Assembly (NCBI RefSeq): GCF_006539505.1
Contig: NZ_BJND01000023.1
Span: forward strand, 124,001-188,000
Direction: 5' to 3'
DNA from: Streptomyces spinoverrucosus
Lineage (GTDB): Bacteria; Actinomycetota; Actinomycetes; Streptomycetales; Streptomycetaceae
Length of the DNA stretch: 64,000 bases
In this document: in pieces, positions 42,311-50,116 of the stretch
Position numbering within the stretch: the stretch's first letter is position 1
Layout: each line of letters starts with the position of its first letter
Program-made: the position numbers and the translations under genes
The notes under the pieces: model-generated
Database searches by the model: none
What the model saw: only the letters and a program-made list of their open reading frames with translations
What the model was told of the DNA's origin: nothing

Positions 42311-43544
42311 CCTGTTCGAGGAACACGGAGAGGTCGCGGCGCTGTGGCCGCAGAGCCCCTACCGCGGCCGCACCGTCGTCTGCTTCGACCGCCACCTGGA
42401 CCTCAAGCCCCTCGCCCCCGGCGGCGAGGAGGCCCTGCGCGCCGCGGCGCGTACGGGAACGTCCCCGGCGGAGTTGCTGCGCCGGCTGCCGGTGCGCGGT
42501 GTGCCCGGCGCCTTCGGGCTCGACGACTTCTGGTCCGCCGCCGCCCTCGCCGCCGGCCTCACCGACCTGGTGTGGGTACCCAGTTGGACCTCGTACGAGG
42601 GCTGGGAGAGCCGGGCGGTGGGCTGCGTCTCCCTCATCGCCACCGGCGGCGCGCCGACCGATCCGCAGACCGGCGACTGCTGCCTGGCGGTGACACTGTG
42701 CGGCGTACGGCTGTCGGTCGTACCGCCCGATCTCCTCACCCGTCACCTGGACCGGCACGTGACCGGCGACGTCAGCACCGACATCGACCTTGACTGGCTG
42801 GTGGACGAGCACGGCGTGCCCGACCACTCCGTGGACGACCTGGCCGACCTGGTCGCGGCCTGCGGGGGCGAGCTGTCCGCGATGACGTGGTCGACCCGGT
42901 CCGGATTCCTGCCCGGCGAGTTCCGCGGGGTGGGCCCGGATGTCGCGGGGCGGCTGGGACTGCGGGCCCGCGAGTCCTCCTTCCTGCCCGCCACTCCGTG
43001 GCCGGAGGACCTGATGCTGCGCGTCCACCAAGGCGCCGGGCCTCCGGCCCTGGACGAACGCGACGAGCCCGGCGCGGCGGATCCTGCGCCGGGAGTGACG
43101 GTGGCCCTGCAGGGCCTGGCGCATGCCTCCGCAAGCCCCGAGCAGGCCCAGGAGTGCTACGAGCAGGCGGCCGCCCAGGGGTACCGGTCCAGCTGGCTGG
43201 CGTACAAGATCGGCGCGGCGCACTACGCGCGAGGCGACCAACGCGCCGCTCGGGACCGGCTGCGCGAGGCCATCGCGCTGGACCCGCGCGACACCCTCGC
43301 GATGCACGCGCGCGTCCTGGCGGCCCGCGCCACCCTGCGCCTGGACGGGCCGGGCCCCGCGCTGGCGGAATTCCGGGCCGTGGGCGAGGAGTTGCCGCTG
43401 CGCGCCGGTGTCTGGCGAACCGTGCGGGTGCTCGCCGACGCGCTGGGCGACCCGGAGAGCGCGCAGTTGGCACGGGACCGTCTGGACATCGTCGAACGGC
43501 TCACGCGGGCATGGACCACCGGTCGGAGCACGGGGCGGGGATGA
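42294..43544 (+). CDS. UPF0489 (peptide-arginase-like) protein with TPR region
   Basis: Encodes 416 residues from ATG at 42294, overlapping the exporter end. The N-terminal domain (1-about 260) carries DLFEEHGEVAALW and VVCFDRHLDLKPL; the D-x-H-x-D set (Asp32, His34, Asp36) and His11/Glu13 are the metal-binding pattern of the arginase-like UPF0489 fold. I recall that UPF0489 proteins in RiPP clusters (OspR) convert peptide Arg to ornithine. The core here has one Arg. The C-terminal part (about 270-400) is TPR-like (YEQAAAQGYRSSWLAYKIG, REAIALDPRDTLAMHAR). Arginase activity is inferred, not shown. Confidence 0.8.
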   Translation: MPGHVDLFEEHGEVAALWPQSPYRGRTVVCFDRHLDLKPLAPGGEEALRAAARTGTSPAELLRRLPVRGVPGAFGLDDFWSAAALAAGLTDLVWVPSWTSYEGWESRAVGCVSLIATGGAPTDPQTGDCCLAVTLCGVRLSVVPPDLLTRHLDRHVTGDVSTDIDLDWLVDEHGVPDHSVDDLADLVAACGGELSAMTWSTRSGFLPGEFRGVGPDVAGRLGLRARESSFLPATPWPEDLMLRVHQGAGPPALDERDEPGAADPAPGVTVALQGLAHASASPEQAQECYEQAAAQGYRSSWLAYKIGAAHYARGDQRAARDRLREAIALDPRDTLAMHARVLAARATLRLDGPGPALAEFRAVGEELPLRAGVWRTVRVLADALGDPESAQLARDRLDIVERLTRAWTTGRSTGRG

Positions 43545-43547
43545 GCG

Positions 43548-43650
43548 ATGAGCGACGTACTACTGGTGACGCATGCGCGACGTACTACTGGTGACGCGAT
43601 GAGCGACGTAGCGCTGGTGATGCGATGAGCGACGTACTGCTGGTGATGCC
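43548..43650 (+). repeat. fourfold tandem repeat of the radical SAM start region
   Basis: ATG codons at 43548, 43573, 43599 and 43625 each begin a near-copy of ATGAGCGACGTACTGCTGGT with 25-, 26- and 26-bp spacing. The 43573 and 43599 copies are short frames of nine codons whose stops overlap the next ATG (ATGA). Only the last copy leads into the enzyme. Confidence 0.85.
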
Positions 43651-45586
43651 GCCCGTGAGCGAAGCCGTGCAGTTCCCGTACCTGGCGCTGCCGCAGCTCA
43701 CCGCGGCCTGGACGGCCCAGGGCTACCGGGTCCGCGCCGTCGACCTGAACCTGGAGTACCGCGCTCGCGTCCTGGTCCGCCGCCACGTCCCGCCCGCGGC
43801 GGACGGCCCGGCCCTCGGGGCGGGTGCGCCGAGCGCGGGCGAGGTCTTCCGGACCGTCAGCGAGCGCTACCGGGCACGGCACGGCGCCCGGATCCTGGAG
43901 ACCGCCCGCGACCGCTCCACCGGCTTCGCCCAGGAGACGGCCATCCAGGCGATGGTCCGCTACGTCACGCGGCAGGCCACCGAGGACGGCTGGATCGTCC
44001 AAGGCCCGCTGCTGCTGTCCGAACTGGACAAGCTCGTCGACGCCGCCCGCGACAGCTGGTCGGCGCGCTGGTGCGCCGACCGCCTGGAGGAGCTGCTGTC
44101 CGAAGACCCGCCGCGGGTGCTGGCGTTCTCCGTACCGTTCTTCAGCCAGGTCGTCCCCGTCCTCACCCTGTGCGCGCTGCTCAAGGAACGGCGGCCCGCG
44201 CTGCGGATCGCGCTCGGCGGGCCCACCGTGCAGATGTGGGCGGCCCTGCTGCGCCGGCACGTCACCAGCTCCCACGCGGTCGACCACTGGTGTCTGGGCC
44301 ACGGCGAGGGCTTCCTCGCCCGCATCCTGAGCGGCGGGCGAATCGGCGGGTGGCGAAACGGCGCGGGGCCAAACGGCGCGCCACCAAACAGCGCGCGACG
44401 AAACGGCGCGCAACCGGACACCGCCGCCGTCGGCGACCCCCCGCCGGAATCCCCAGGCCTCGCCGACGGCTTCGTCCTGAGCGAGCAGCCCATGCCCGAC
44501 TTCGACCAGTTCGACTTCTCCCTCTACACCAACATGGCCCACCAGTTCCCCTACCGGCTCACGGTCGGCTGCTACTGGGGCAAGTGCACCTTCTGCTCGT
44601 ACGGCAACCGCTACCGCGACGCCCGTGCCTTCCAGCAGATCGCCCCGGAGGTGGCCGCCGAACACCTGGTGGCGCTGGCCGACCGGCTGGAGATGACCGA
44701 TGTGGCGGTCACCGACGAGAACACCGGCCTGCGCCACCTGCTGCGCGTGACGGAGGCGGTCCGCAGGCGCGGGGCGCCGCTGACCTTCCGGGTCCGGGCG
44801 CGCCTGGAGCGCGAACTGGCCGACCCCGGCTTCTGCGAACGGCTGCGCGCGGCGGGCTGTGTGCAGCTGTCGACCGGGTTCGAGACGGCCCACCAGGACA
44901 TCCTCGACTCGCTGCACAAGGGCCAGGACGCGGCGCACGCCGAACGCGCCGTACTGAACCTCACCCGGGCCGGAATCGTCACCAACCTGTCGTTCATGGA
45001 CGGCTTCGACCACGACGACGCCCTCCAGGGCTTTCACGACACGGTCGGGGTGATCCAACGCCACCCGGCGGAAATGGGCCTGGACACCATGCAGTTGGTC
45101 GTCGCCGAACCGGGCAGCTACCTGTGGGCCGAGCGGCGGCGCCAGGCCGACGACGCCTACCTGGTCACCAACGACGGCCTGGCCTTCGCCGCCGGACGGA
45201 TCGGCGGCGCGCTGCTGGAGGACACCGCGACGGAGGAGGCCCGGCAGCGGCTGCTGCGCATGACCGTCGAGGCGGTGCCCGACGCCGAACGGTCCGTCCG
45301 GCCCGACCTGTCGCCGCGTGCGCCGGACCGCTCCGCAGCGCCAACGGCGGTCGCCGGGCCGGTGGTGCGGGCCCGGCCGCGGTTCGGGGTGGCGCTCGAC
45401 TCCGTCCGTACGCGCTGGTTCCTGGCCGATGTCGCCTGGCCCCGGATGGCGGCCGTACCCGCCGACGTGGAGCGCACCCCCGACGGCGGCCTCGTCGCCG
45501 AGGAGCCGCGGGCGCGCCGCTGGCTCGCACAGATGGTCGACAAGAGGCTGCTCGTGCTGGACACACCGGATGCGGAGAGTGCCTGA
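43625..45586 (+). CDS. B12-binding-type radical SAM enzyme
   Basis: Encodes 653 residues. The N-terminal cobalamin-binding-like Rossmann domain (about 1-235) starts SDVLLVMPPVSEAVQFPYLALPQL and ends near RIALGGPTVQMWAALLRRH. The radical SAM barrel has the cluster motif GCYWGKCTFCSYGNRY with Cys316, Cys321 and Cys324, that is CX4CX2C instead of CX3CX2C. VAVTDENTGL and VQLSTGFETAHQDILDSLHKG are standard. A C-terminal extension (about 560-650) may bind the peptide. A repetitive loop (240-270) is made by 15-bp repeats. It is likely a C-methylase or other radical tailoring enzyme. The stop overlaps the next ATG (TGATG). Confidence 0.9.
   Translation: MSDVLLVMPPVSEAVQFPYLALPQLTAAWTAQGYRVRAVDLNLEYRARVLVRRHVPPAADGPALGAGAPSAGEVFRTVSERYRARHGARILETARDRSTGFAQETAIQAMVRYVTRQATEDGWIVQGPLLLSELDKLVDAARDSWSARWCADRLEELLSEDPPRVLAFSVPFFSQVVPVLTLCALLKERRPALRIALGGPTVQMWAALLRRHVTSSHAVDHWCLGHGEGFLARILSGGRIGGWRNGAGPNGAPPNSARRNGAQPDTAAVGDPPPESPGLADGFVLSEQPMPDFDQFDFSLYTNMAHQFPYRLTVGCYWGKCTFCSYGNRYRDARAFQQIAPEVAAEHLVALADRLEMTDVAVTDENTGLRHLLRVTEAVRRRGAPLTFRVRARLERELADPGFCERLRAAGCVQLSTGFETAHQDILDSLHKGQDAAHAERAVLNLTRAGIVTNLSFMDGFDHDDALQGFHDTVGVIQRHPAEMGLDTMQLVVAEPGSYLWAERRRQADDAYLVTNDGLAFAAGRIGGALLEDTATEEARQRLLRMTVEAVPDAERSVRPDLSPRAPDRSAAPTAVAGPVVRARPRFGVALDSVRTRWFLADVAWPRMAAVPADVERTPDGGLVAEEPRARRWLAQMVDKRLLVLDTPDAESA
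44356..44415 (+). repeat. 15-bp tandem repeat within the radical SAM gene
   Basis: Four copies of AAACGGCGCGCNACC at 44356, 44371, 44386 and 44401, encoding an Asn/Gly/Ala/Arg-rich loop between the two domains. Confidence 0.8.
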
Positions 45587-46521
45587 TGGAGAAACTGGGG
45601 CTCGGGCTGGGCATGGACCTCGTCTGGGGCGAGCGCATCGGATTCGACAGGACGGGTCAGGGCCGCCCGACCGACCAGGTGGCGGCGTTCCTGCGGCGCA
45701 ACGCGCAGACGTACGACTACATGTTCGTCGCCTTCCAGCCCATCGACTACGGCCCGCTCAGCCCCGAGCGGTACTTCCCGGCGTACGACGAACTCTTCGC
45801 CCTGTTCGGCGACGGCCGCCCGCGCGCCTTCCACCACACCCTGCTCAACACCGGCAGCCCGGAGCCGTACGAGCGGGCAGCCGTCGCGGACTTCACCAAC
45901 GCGCTGATCGAACGCTACGGATTCCGCTGGGTCATCGAGGACTTGGGGATCTGGTCGCTGTCGGGCCGCAGCCTGCCGTACCCGATGCCGCCCGTGCTCA
46001 CCGCGGAGGGGCTGCGGCGCTGTGTCGCCGGGGTCGCGGAGTGGCGCGAGCGGCTGCGGGCGCCGCTGTCCGTGGAGTTCCCCGGCTTCACCGAGGGCGG
46101 CAGCTTCCTGGTCGGCACGATGGACGCCTTCGCGTTCTTCGACACCGTGATCCGGGAGACGGGCGCGTACGCGACGATCGACATCGGGCACATCCTCGCC
46201 TACCAGTGGCTGATGGGGCGCACGGGATCGCGCATGTTCGAGGGACTGGATGCGCTGCCACTGGACCGCTGCCACGAGGTGCACCTGTCGGGCTGCCAGA
46301 TCGTCGACGGCCGCTTCCGCGACCTGCACCACGGCGTACTGCTGGATGAGCAGCTCACCTTGCTGGAACACCTGCTGCCGATGATGCCGCGACTGACCGG
46401 AGTCACCTACGAGGACCCGAAGTTCACCGCCGACGGGACGCTCGTGCCCAAGTCGCGGAAGAACGCGGAGCGCCTCTTCGCCCTCGTACACGACTGGAAG
46501 GAGACCGCCCATGCCGCATAA
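45586..46521 (+). CDS. DUF692/MNIO-like iron-dependent peptide oxidase (candidate)
   Basis: Encodes 311 residues from ATG at 45586. A TIM barrel with likely metal ligands in FHHTLLN (His83/84), VIEDLG (Glu118), SVEFPG (Glu154), TIDIGHILAYQ (Asp189, His192), HEVHLSG (His223), LHHGVLLDE (His238/239) and TYEDPKF (Glu266). The order and spacing resemble multinuclear non-haem iron-dependent oxidative enzymes (DUF692), which modify Cys, Asp or Asn in RiPPs. The match is by pattern, and a related xylose-isomerase-like fold is possible. It is followed by a partner-like gene, as is usual for MNIOs. Confidence 0.7.
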   Translation: MEKLGLGLGMDLVWGERIGFDRTGQGRPTDQVAAFLRRNAQTYDYMFVAFQPIDYGPLSPERYFPAYDELFALFGDGRPRAFHHTLLNTGSPEPYERAAVADFTNALIERYGFRWVIEDLGIWSLSGRSLPYPMPPVLTAEGLRRCVAGVAEWRERLRAPLSVEFPGFTEGGSFLVGTMDAFAFFDTVIRETGAYATIDIGHILAYQWLMGRTGSRMFEGLDALPLDRCHEVHLSGCQIVDGRFRDLHHGVLLDEQLTLLEHLLPMMPRLTGVTYEDPKFTADGTLVPKSRKNAERLFALVHDWKETAHAA

Positions 46522-47308
46522 GGCCGCCGAGGCCGATATGGCCGATATGACCGAAGTCGGGCTGCACGGGCGTATCCTGCGGGTGCTGGACCGGCTGCTG
46601 TACGACTCCGAGTTCCGCTCCGCGTTCATCGCGGACGGCCCCGACGGCATGCGGCCGCCGCTCGACGCGGACCTGATCGAGGTCTTCGACCGGGTGGACC
46701 TGACGGAACTGCGGCTGGTCGGGCGCAACATCCGCTCGGCGGTGGTCAGCGGCGGCACCGGCACGGGGCAGGGACTGAAGGGCGCCTTCGCGCGGACGCT
46801 GGAGGTGATCCAGGAGCGGCACGGGCTCAGTGTCAACGCGGTGGCCGAACTCTTCCTCGCCTCCCCACAGTTCCAGCACTTCCGCGACGTGCCCTACTCC
46901 CCCCAGGGGCGCGGGCTGACGCTGCCCGAGTGCTTCCACCGGTTCATGGCGGCCGGGCCGTCCTTCGACCCCGAGGGCACGCTGGAGCCGCTCGTCCACT
47001 ACGAGGCCGCCTGCGCCATCGCCCGCGCGCTCGCCACCGGCGCGGGCGCCACCTTCGACGTCACGCTGCGCGGCGCCGCCTTCCACGGGGGCGTGTTCTG
47101 CGCCTTCCGCGACTACGCCGAGGCGCCCGCCGCCTGGGAGTTGCACCCCACGATGTTCCTGGCAGGTGCGGGGCGCTGCGTCGTCGGCCCGGCCGGGCGC
47201 CCCCTCTTTGACGCGCTGACCTCCGTCCTGGCCGGTCACGATGCGGGGATGGCACCGGACGTACGGGCGAAACTCCAACAGCGACTGCGTTCATGGGGGC
47301 TGCGATGA
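46511..47308 (+). CDS. putative MNIO partner / peptide-recognition protein
   Basis: Encodes 265 residues from ATG at 46511, overlapping the MNIO-like gene by 11 bp. The N terminus is helical (LHGRILRVLDRLLYDSEFRSAFIADG) and followed by MRPPLDADLIEVFDRVDLTEL; HGLSVNAVAELFLASPQF and PLVHYEAACAIARAL come later. I do not recognise a named family. Its position matches that of the DUF2063/MbnC-like partners that deliver precursor to MNIO enzymes. It may provide the leader-recognition function that none of the other enzymes obviously has. Confidence 0.7.
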   Translation: MPHKAAEADMADMTEVGLHGRILRVLDRLLYDSEFRSAFIADGPDGMRPPLDADLIEVFDRVDLTELRLVGRNIRSAVVSGGTGTGQGLKGAFARTLEVIQERHGLSVNAVAELFLASPQFQHFRDVPYSPQGRGLTLPECFHRFMAAGPSFDPEGTLEPLVHYEAACAIARALATGAGATFDVTLRGAAFHGGVFCAFRDYAEAPAAWELHPTMFLAGAGRCVVGPAGRPLFDALTSVLAGHDAGMAPDVRAKLQQRLRSWGLR

Positions 47309-48090
47309 GCACACGACCACCGCTGGAGACGGACGAGTTCGACCTGGAGCTGTTCTACCGCGAGCACTGGCGCCGCCGCCCGATCGTCTGGCGCGGCTGT
47401 GGCCCGCGCTTCCTCGCCCCCGCGCTCGACTGGCCCGACATCGAGGCCCTGGAGCGCCGACTGGAGCAGACACCCCCGGCGGCGGAGTCCGAAGCCCAGG
47501 TGCGGCGGCGTCCCGACGGCGCGGTGCTCTTCGTCAACCAGGCCCAGCACACCCTGCCGGAACTGGCCGATGCCTGCGTGAAGCTGGCCGGCCTGTTCGG
47601 CTGGGACGAGTGCACGGCGGATCTGTCCGTGACCCGGGGCCGCGGGGCGGGGATCGGCTGCCACTTCGACCACAGCGACAACTTCGTCGTACAGCAGCAG
47701 GGTTCGAAGACCTGGCTGGTGGGCCTGCCCGAGGACACCGAACCGGAGCGGCAGCGCAAACGCATGCTGGAGACCAAGGGCTTCGTACCTTCCGGCCGCC
47801 TGCCCGAGGAGCCCTACAGCGTGGTGCTGCACCCCGGCGACGTGCTCTACCTGCCGCTGTTCGCACCGCACGAGGGCGTGGAGGGGGACGGCAGCGACGG
47901 CTCTGTCAGCGTCTCCTTCTCCTACAACGCCCAGAGCGCACTGTCCCGGCACCTCAAACCGCTGCTGAGTGCGCTGTCGCGGGAACCTGCCTGGTGGCAG
48001 CCGCTGCCGCTGGGCGGGCCCGACACCGATCGGCTGGAGGACGCGCTGCGCCGCGCCCTGCGGGCGGTCACGGACGCGCCCGCACGGTGA
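47305..48090 (+). CDS. JmjC/cupin_4 2-oxoglutarate oxygenase
   Basis: Encodes 261 residues from ATG at 47305, overlapping the previous stop (ATGA). A double-stranded beta-helix with the iron triad in GIGCHFDHSDNFVVQQQGSKTW (His120, Asp122) and FAPHEG (His189); the Lys of GSKTW is placed to bind 2-oxoglutarate. This is the cupin_4 group that includes ribosomal oxygenases such as YcfD, which hydroxylates an Arg. It probably hydroxylates a core residue; His, Arg/Orn or Phe are candidates. The stop overlaps the start of the next gene. Confidence 0.88.
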   Translation: MSTRPPLETDEFDLELFYREHWRRRPIVWRGCGPRFLAPALDWPDIEALERRLEQTPPAAESEAQVRRRPDGAVLFVNQAQHTLPELADACVKLAGLFGWDECTADLSVTRGRGAGIGCHFDHSDNFVVQQQGSKTWLVGLPEDTEPERQRKRMLETKGFVPSGRLPEEPYSVVLHPGDVLYLPLFAPHEGVEGDGSDGSVSVSFSYNAQSALSRHLKPLLSALSREPAWWQPLPLGGPDTDRLEDALRRALRAVTDAPAR

Positions 48091-49100
48091 CCGACGTCCT
48101 GGACGCGGCACTGGACTCGGCGCGCGTGCGGCTGGGGCCCCGGGCGCGGATCGACCGGGACGAGCGGGAGGGGCTGTGGCGGGTGCGGATCAGCCTCGGC
48201 GCCGCGCCTCACGGCGCCACGCCTCACGGCGCCACGCCCCAGTGGGGTGCGGCCGCCTACGACCCCGCCTTCGTGGCGGAACAGATACCGCACGGCCTAC
48301 GGCAACTCCTCGCCGACCAAGCCCTGCTGCGGCTGCGCGTGCCGCTCGCGGGGCCGGTGGCCGGCCCGGCGCTGTTGTCGCCCACGGCGGCCGGGGTCCT
48401 GGTGCACGAATGCTTCGGACACACCAGCGAGGCCGACAACTACCTGGCCGACGGCGGCGCCCTCGGCCGCACCCTCGGCGACCGCTGGACACCGGCCGCG
48501 CTGACCGTACGGGACCGGCCGCGGGCCCACCCGTACGCGGGCAGCTACGCGCACGACGACGAGGGCACCGCCGCGCGGACCGTCACGCTGCTGAGCGAGG
48601 GCCGCTGGACGGGCCTGCTCACCGACCGGAACACCCGCGCACTCAGCGGCGGCCGCAGCACCGGGCACGGACGGGGCCGCCGGGACGCGGTCGCCCCGCG
48701 CTGCAGCGTGCTGGAGGTCGCGGCCGGCCGGGACACGGCGGAGGGACTGCGCGACCGGCTGGGCGACGGCTGGCTGCTGGGCACGGCGATCGGGGGCTTC
48801 TCGGTGCGCGGACACCTGATCCTGGAACTGCTGTGGGCGCGCCGGGTACGGGCGGGTCGGCCGACCCGCGAGATCGTCGGACCGGTGGCGATCTGCGCCC
48901 GCAAGGCCGCGCTGGCGGGCCGGATCACGGCCGTCGGCGACGACGTGACGGTGCACAGCACGCCCTACACCTGCGTCAAGGACGGCCACGAGGTCGGCTC
49001 GACCCTCATCAGCCCGTCCCTGCTGCTGGACCACTGCGTCCTGCGCCCGCTCGCGGACGTCGAACGGCTGCTGGCCCGTTCCACCGCCCCGCGGGCATGA
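48087..49100 (+). CDS. TldD-like metalloprotease, short form
   Basis: Encodes 337 residues from GTG at 48087, which overlaps the oxygenase stop (GTGA). The zinc motif HExxxH is in VLVHECFGHTSEADNYL (His107, Glu108, His112), and a late Cys in TPYTCVKDGHEVGSTL is the expected third ligand. TldD normally has about 450-480 residues and works with TldE (PmbA); here the N-terminal domain is shortened and no TldE gene is present. It should remove the leader or trim the modified peptide. It is the last gene of the cluster. Confidence 0.85.
   Translation: MTDVLDAALDSARVRLGPRARIDRDEREGLWRVRISLGAAPHGATPHGATPQWGAAAYDPAFVAEQIPHGLRQLLADQALLRLRVPLAGPVAGPALLSPTAAGVLVHECFGHTSEADNYLADGGALGRTLGDRWTPAALTVRDRPRAHPYAGSYAHDDEGTAARTVTLLSEGRWTGLLTDRNTRALSGGRSTGHGRGRRDAVAPRCSVLEVAAGRDTAEGLRDRLGDGWLLGTAIGGFSVRGHLILELLWARRVRAGRPTREIVGPVAICARKAALAGRITAVGDDVTVHSTPYTCVKDGHEVGSTLISPSLLLDHCVLRPLADVERLLARSTAPRA
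48198..48242 (+). repeat. 15-bp tandem repeat within the TldD gene
   Basis: Three copies of GGCGCCACGCCTCAC near the 5' end of the gene, encoding Gly-Ala-(Ala/Thr)-Pro-His units. Confidence 0.8.
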
Positions 49101-49123
49101 ACCCGAGGTGCGCAGCCGGTCGG

Positions 49124-50029
49124 CTAGCGCATTCCGGCCACCCGTCGGCACGCCTCCGCATACCCCCGCACCAGCGCCCGCTCCCCGTCCTCCCGCCGCC
49201 ACGCCACGGCATAACGGCTCGGTGAGACCCCGCGCACCGGACGTGTCGTCACGCCGCCCAGGGTGAGCAGGGGAACGTTGCCCTCCGCCACGAGGCAGAC
49301 GCCGAGACCGGCGACCAGTGCCTCGTACGTCTCCTCCGTGCTCGCGATCTCCGCACCGATCCGCGGCGGCCGCCCGCCCCGCTCGTCCAGCGCGAGCCAG
49401 TAGTCCCGCAGCGGCCCCGCACTGTCCGGCAGCGCCAGGAACGGCTCGTCGAGCAGGTCCGTGAAGTCGACCTCGGGACGGGCCGCGAGCGGGTGGGTCT
49501 CGGGTAGGGCGACCCGGCGCGGTTCCTCCGCGAGCACCGTCCACCCGTAGCGCTCGGCGTCGGGCAGGGGAAGCCAGACGAACGCCACGTCCGCGTCGCC
49601 GTCGGCGAGGCCCGCGGTCGCGTCCTCCCAGCTGACGTGCCGCAGGCGTACGGTCGCCTCCGGGTGGGCCGCCGTGAAGCGGGAGCGGATCGCGGGCAGC
49701 AGGCCCCCACGGCCGGGGCTTGTGCTCATGCCCACCCGCAGGGTCGTGCGCTGCACCGCCCTGACCCGGGCCACGGCCTCCGCGCCCGCCTCCCAGGCCT
49801 CCAGCACCCGCCGGGCGTGCGGCAGCAGCGCCTCGCCCGCCTCGGTGAGCGCCACGCCGTGCTGGTCGCGCCGGAACAGCTCCACGCCCAGCCGGCGTTC
49901 CAGCGCCCGGATCTGCTTGCTCAGCGCGGGCTGGGAGACGTACAGCCGTTCGGCGGCGCGGGTGAAGTGCAGTTCCTCGGCCACGGCGACGAAGTACCGC
50001 AGGTCCCGGCCATGCACGTCGGTGGTCAT
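49124..50029 (-). CDS. LysR family regulator
   Basis: Encodes 301 residues from ATG at 50029. The winged helix-turn-helix is LRYFVAVAEELHFTRAAERLYVSQPALSKQIRALERRLGVELF, and the effector domain follows with STSPGRGGLLPAIRSRFTAAHPEATVRL. It is divergent from the SDR gene at 50117, its likely target. The 87-bp gap between them should hold its operator, but I see no clear palindrome. It ends 23 bp from the stop of the RiPP TldD gene and is convergent with it; a role in the cluster is possible but not indicated. Confidence 0.92.
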   Translation of the reverse strand: MTTDVHGRDLRYFVAVAEELHFTRAAERLYVSQPALSKQIRALERRLGVELFRRDQHGVALTEAGEALLPHARRVLEAWEAGAEAVARVRAVQRTTLRVGMSTSPGRGGLLPAIRSRFTAAHPEATVRLRHVSWEDATAGLADGDADVAFVWLPLPDAERYGWTVLAEEPRRVALPETHPLAARPEVDFTDLLDEPFLALPDSAGPLRDYWLALDERGGRPPRIGAEIASTEETYEALVAGLGVCLVAEGNVPLLTLGGVTTRPVRGVSPSRYAVAWRREDGERALVRGYAEACRRVAGMR

Positions 50030-50116
50030 GCCCAACGGTTATCACCGCAGGTCTTGGACGGGCAACCGCCCTGCGGGGGAGAGTCGACGCATACGGCACA
50101 GAGACGAGGAGGGGCC

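Noticed and set aside
43541..43594. Second precursor peptide before the radical SAM gene
   Set aside because: The short frames there (17 or fewer codons) are products of the repeated start region and have no leader-core organisation.
49124..50029. LysR gene as pathway regulator of the RiPP cluster
   Set aside because: It is divergent from and closest to the SDR gene; nothing in the sequence ties it to the cluster.
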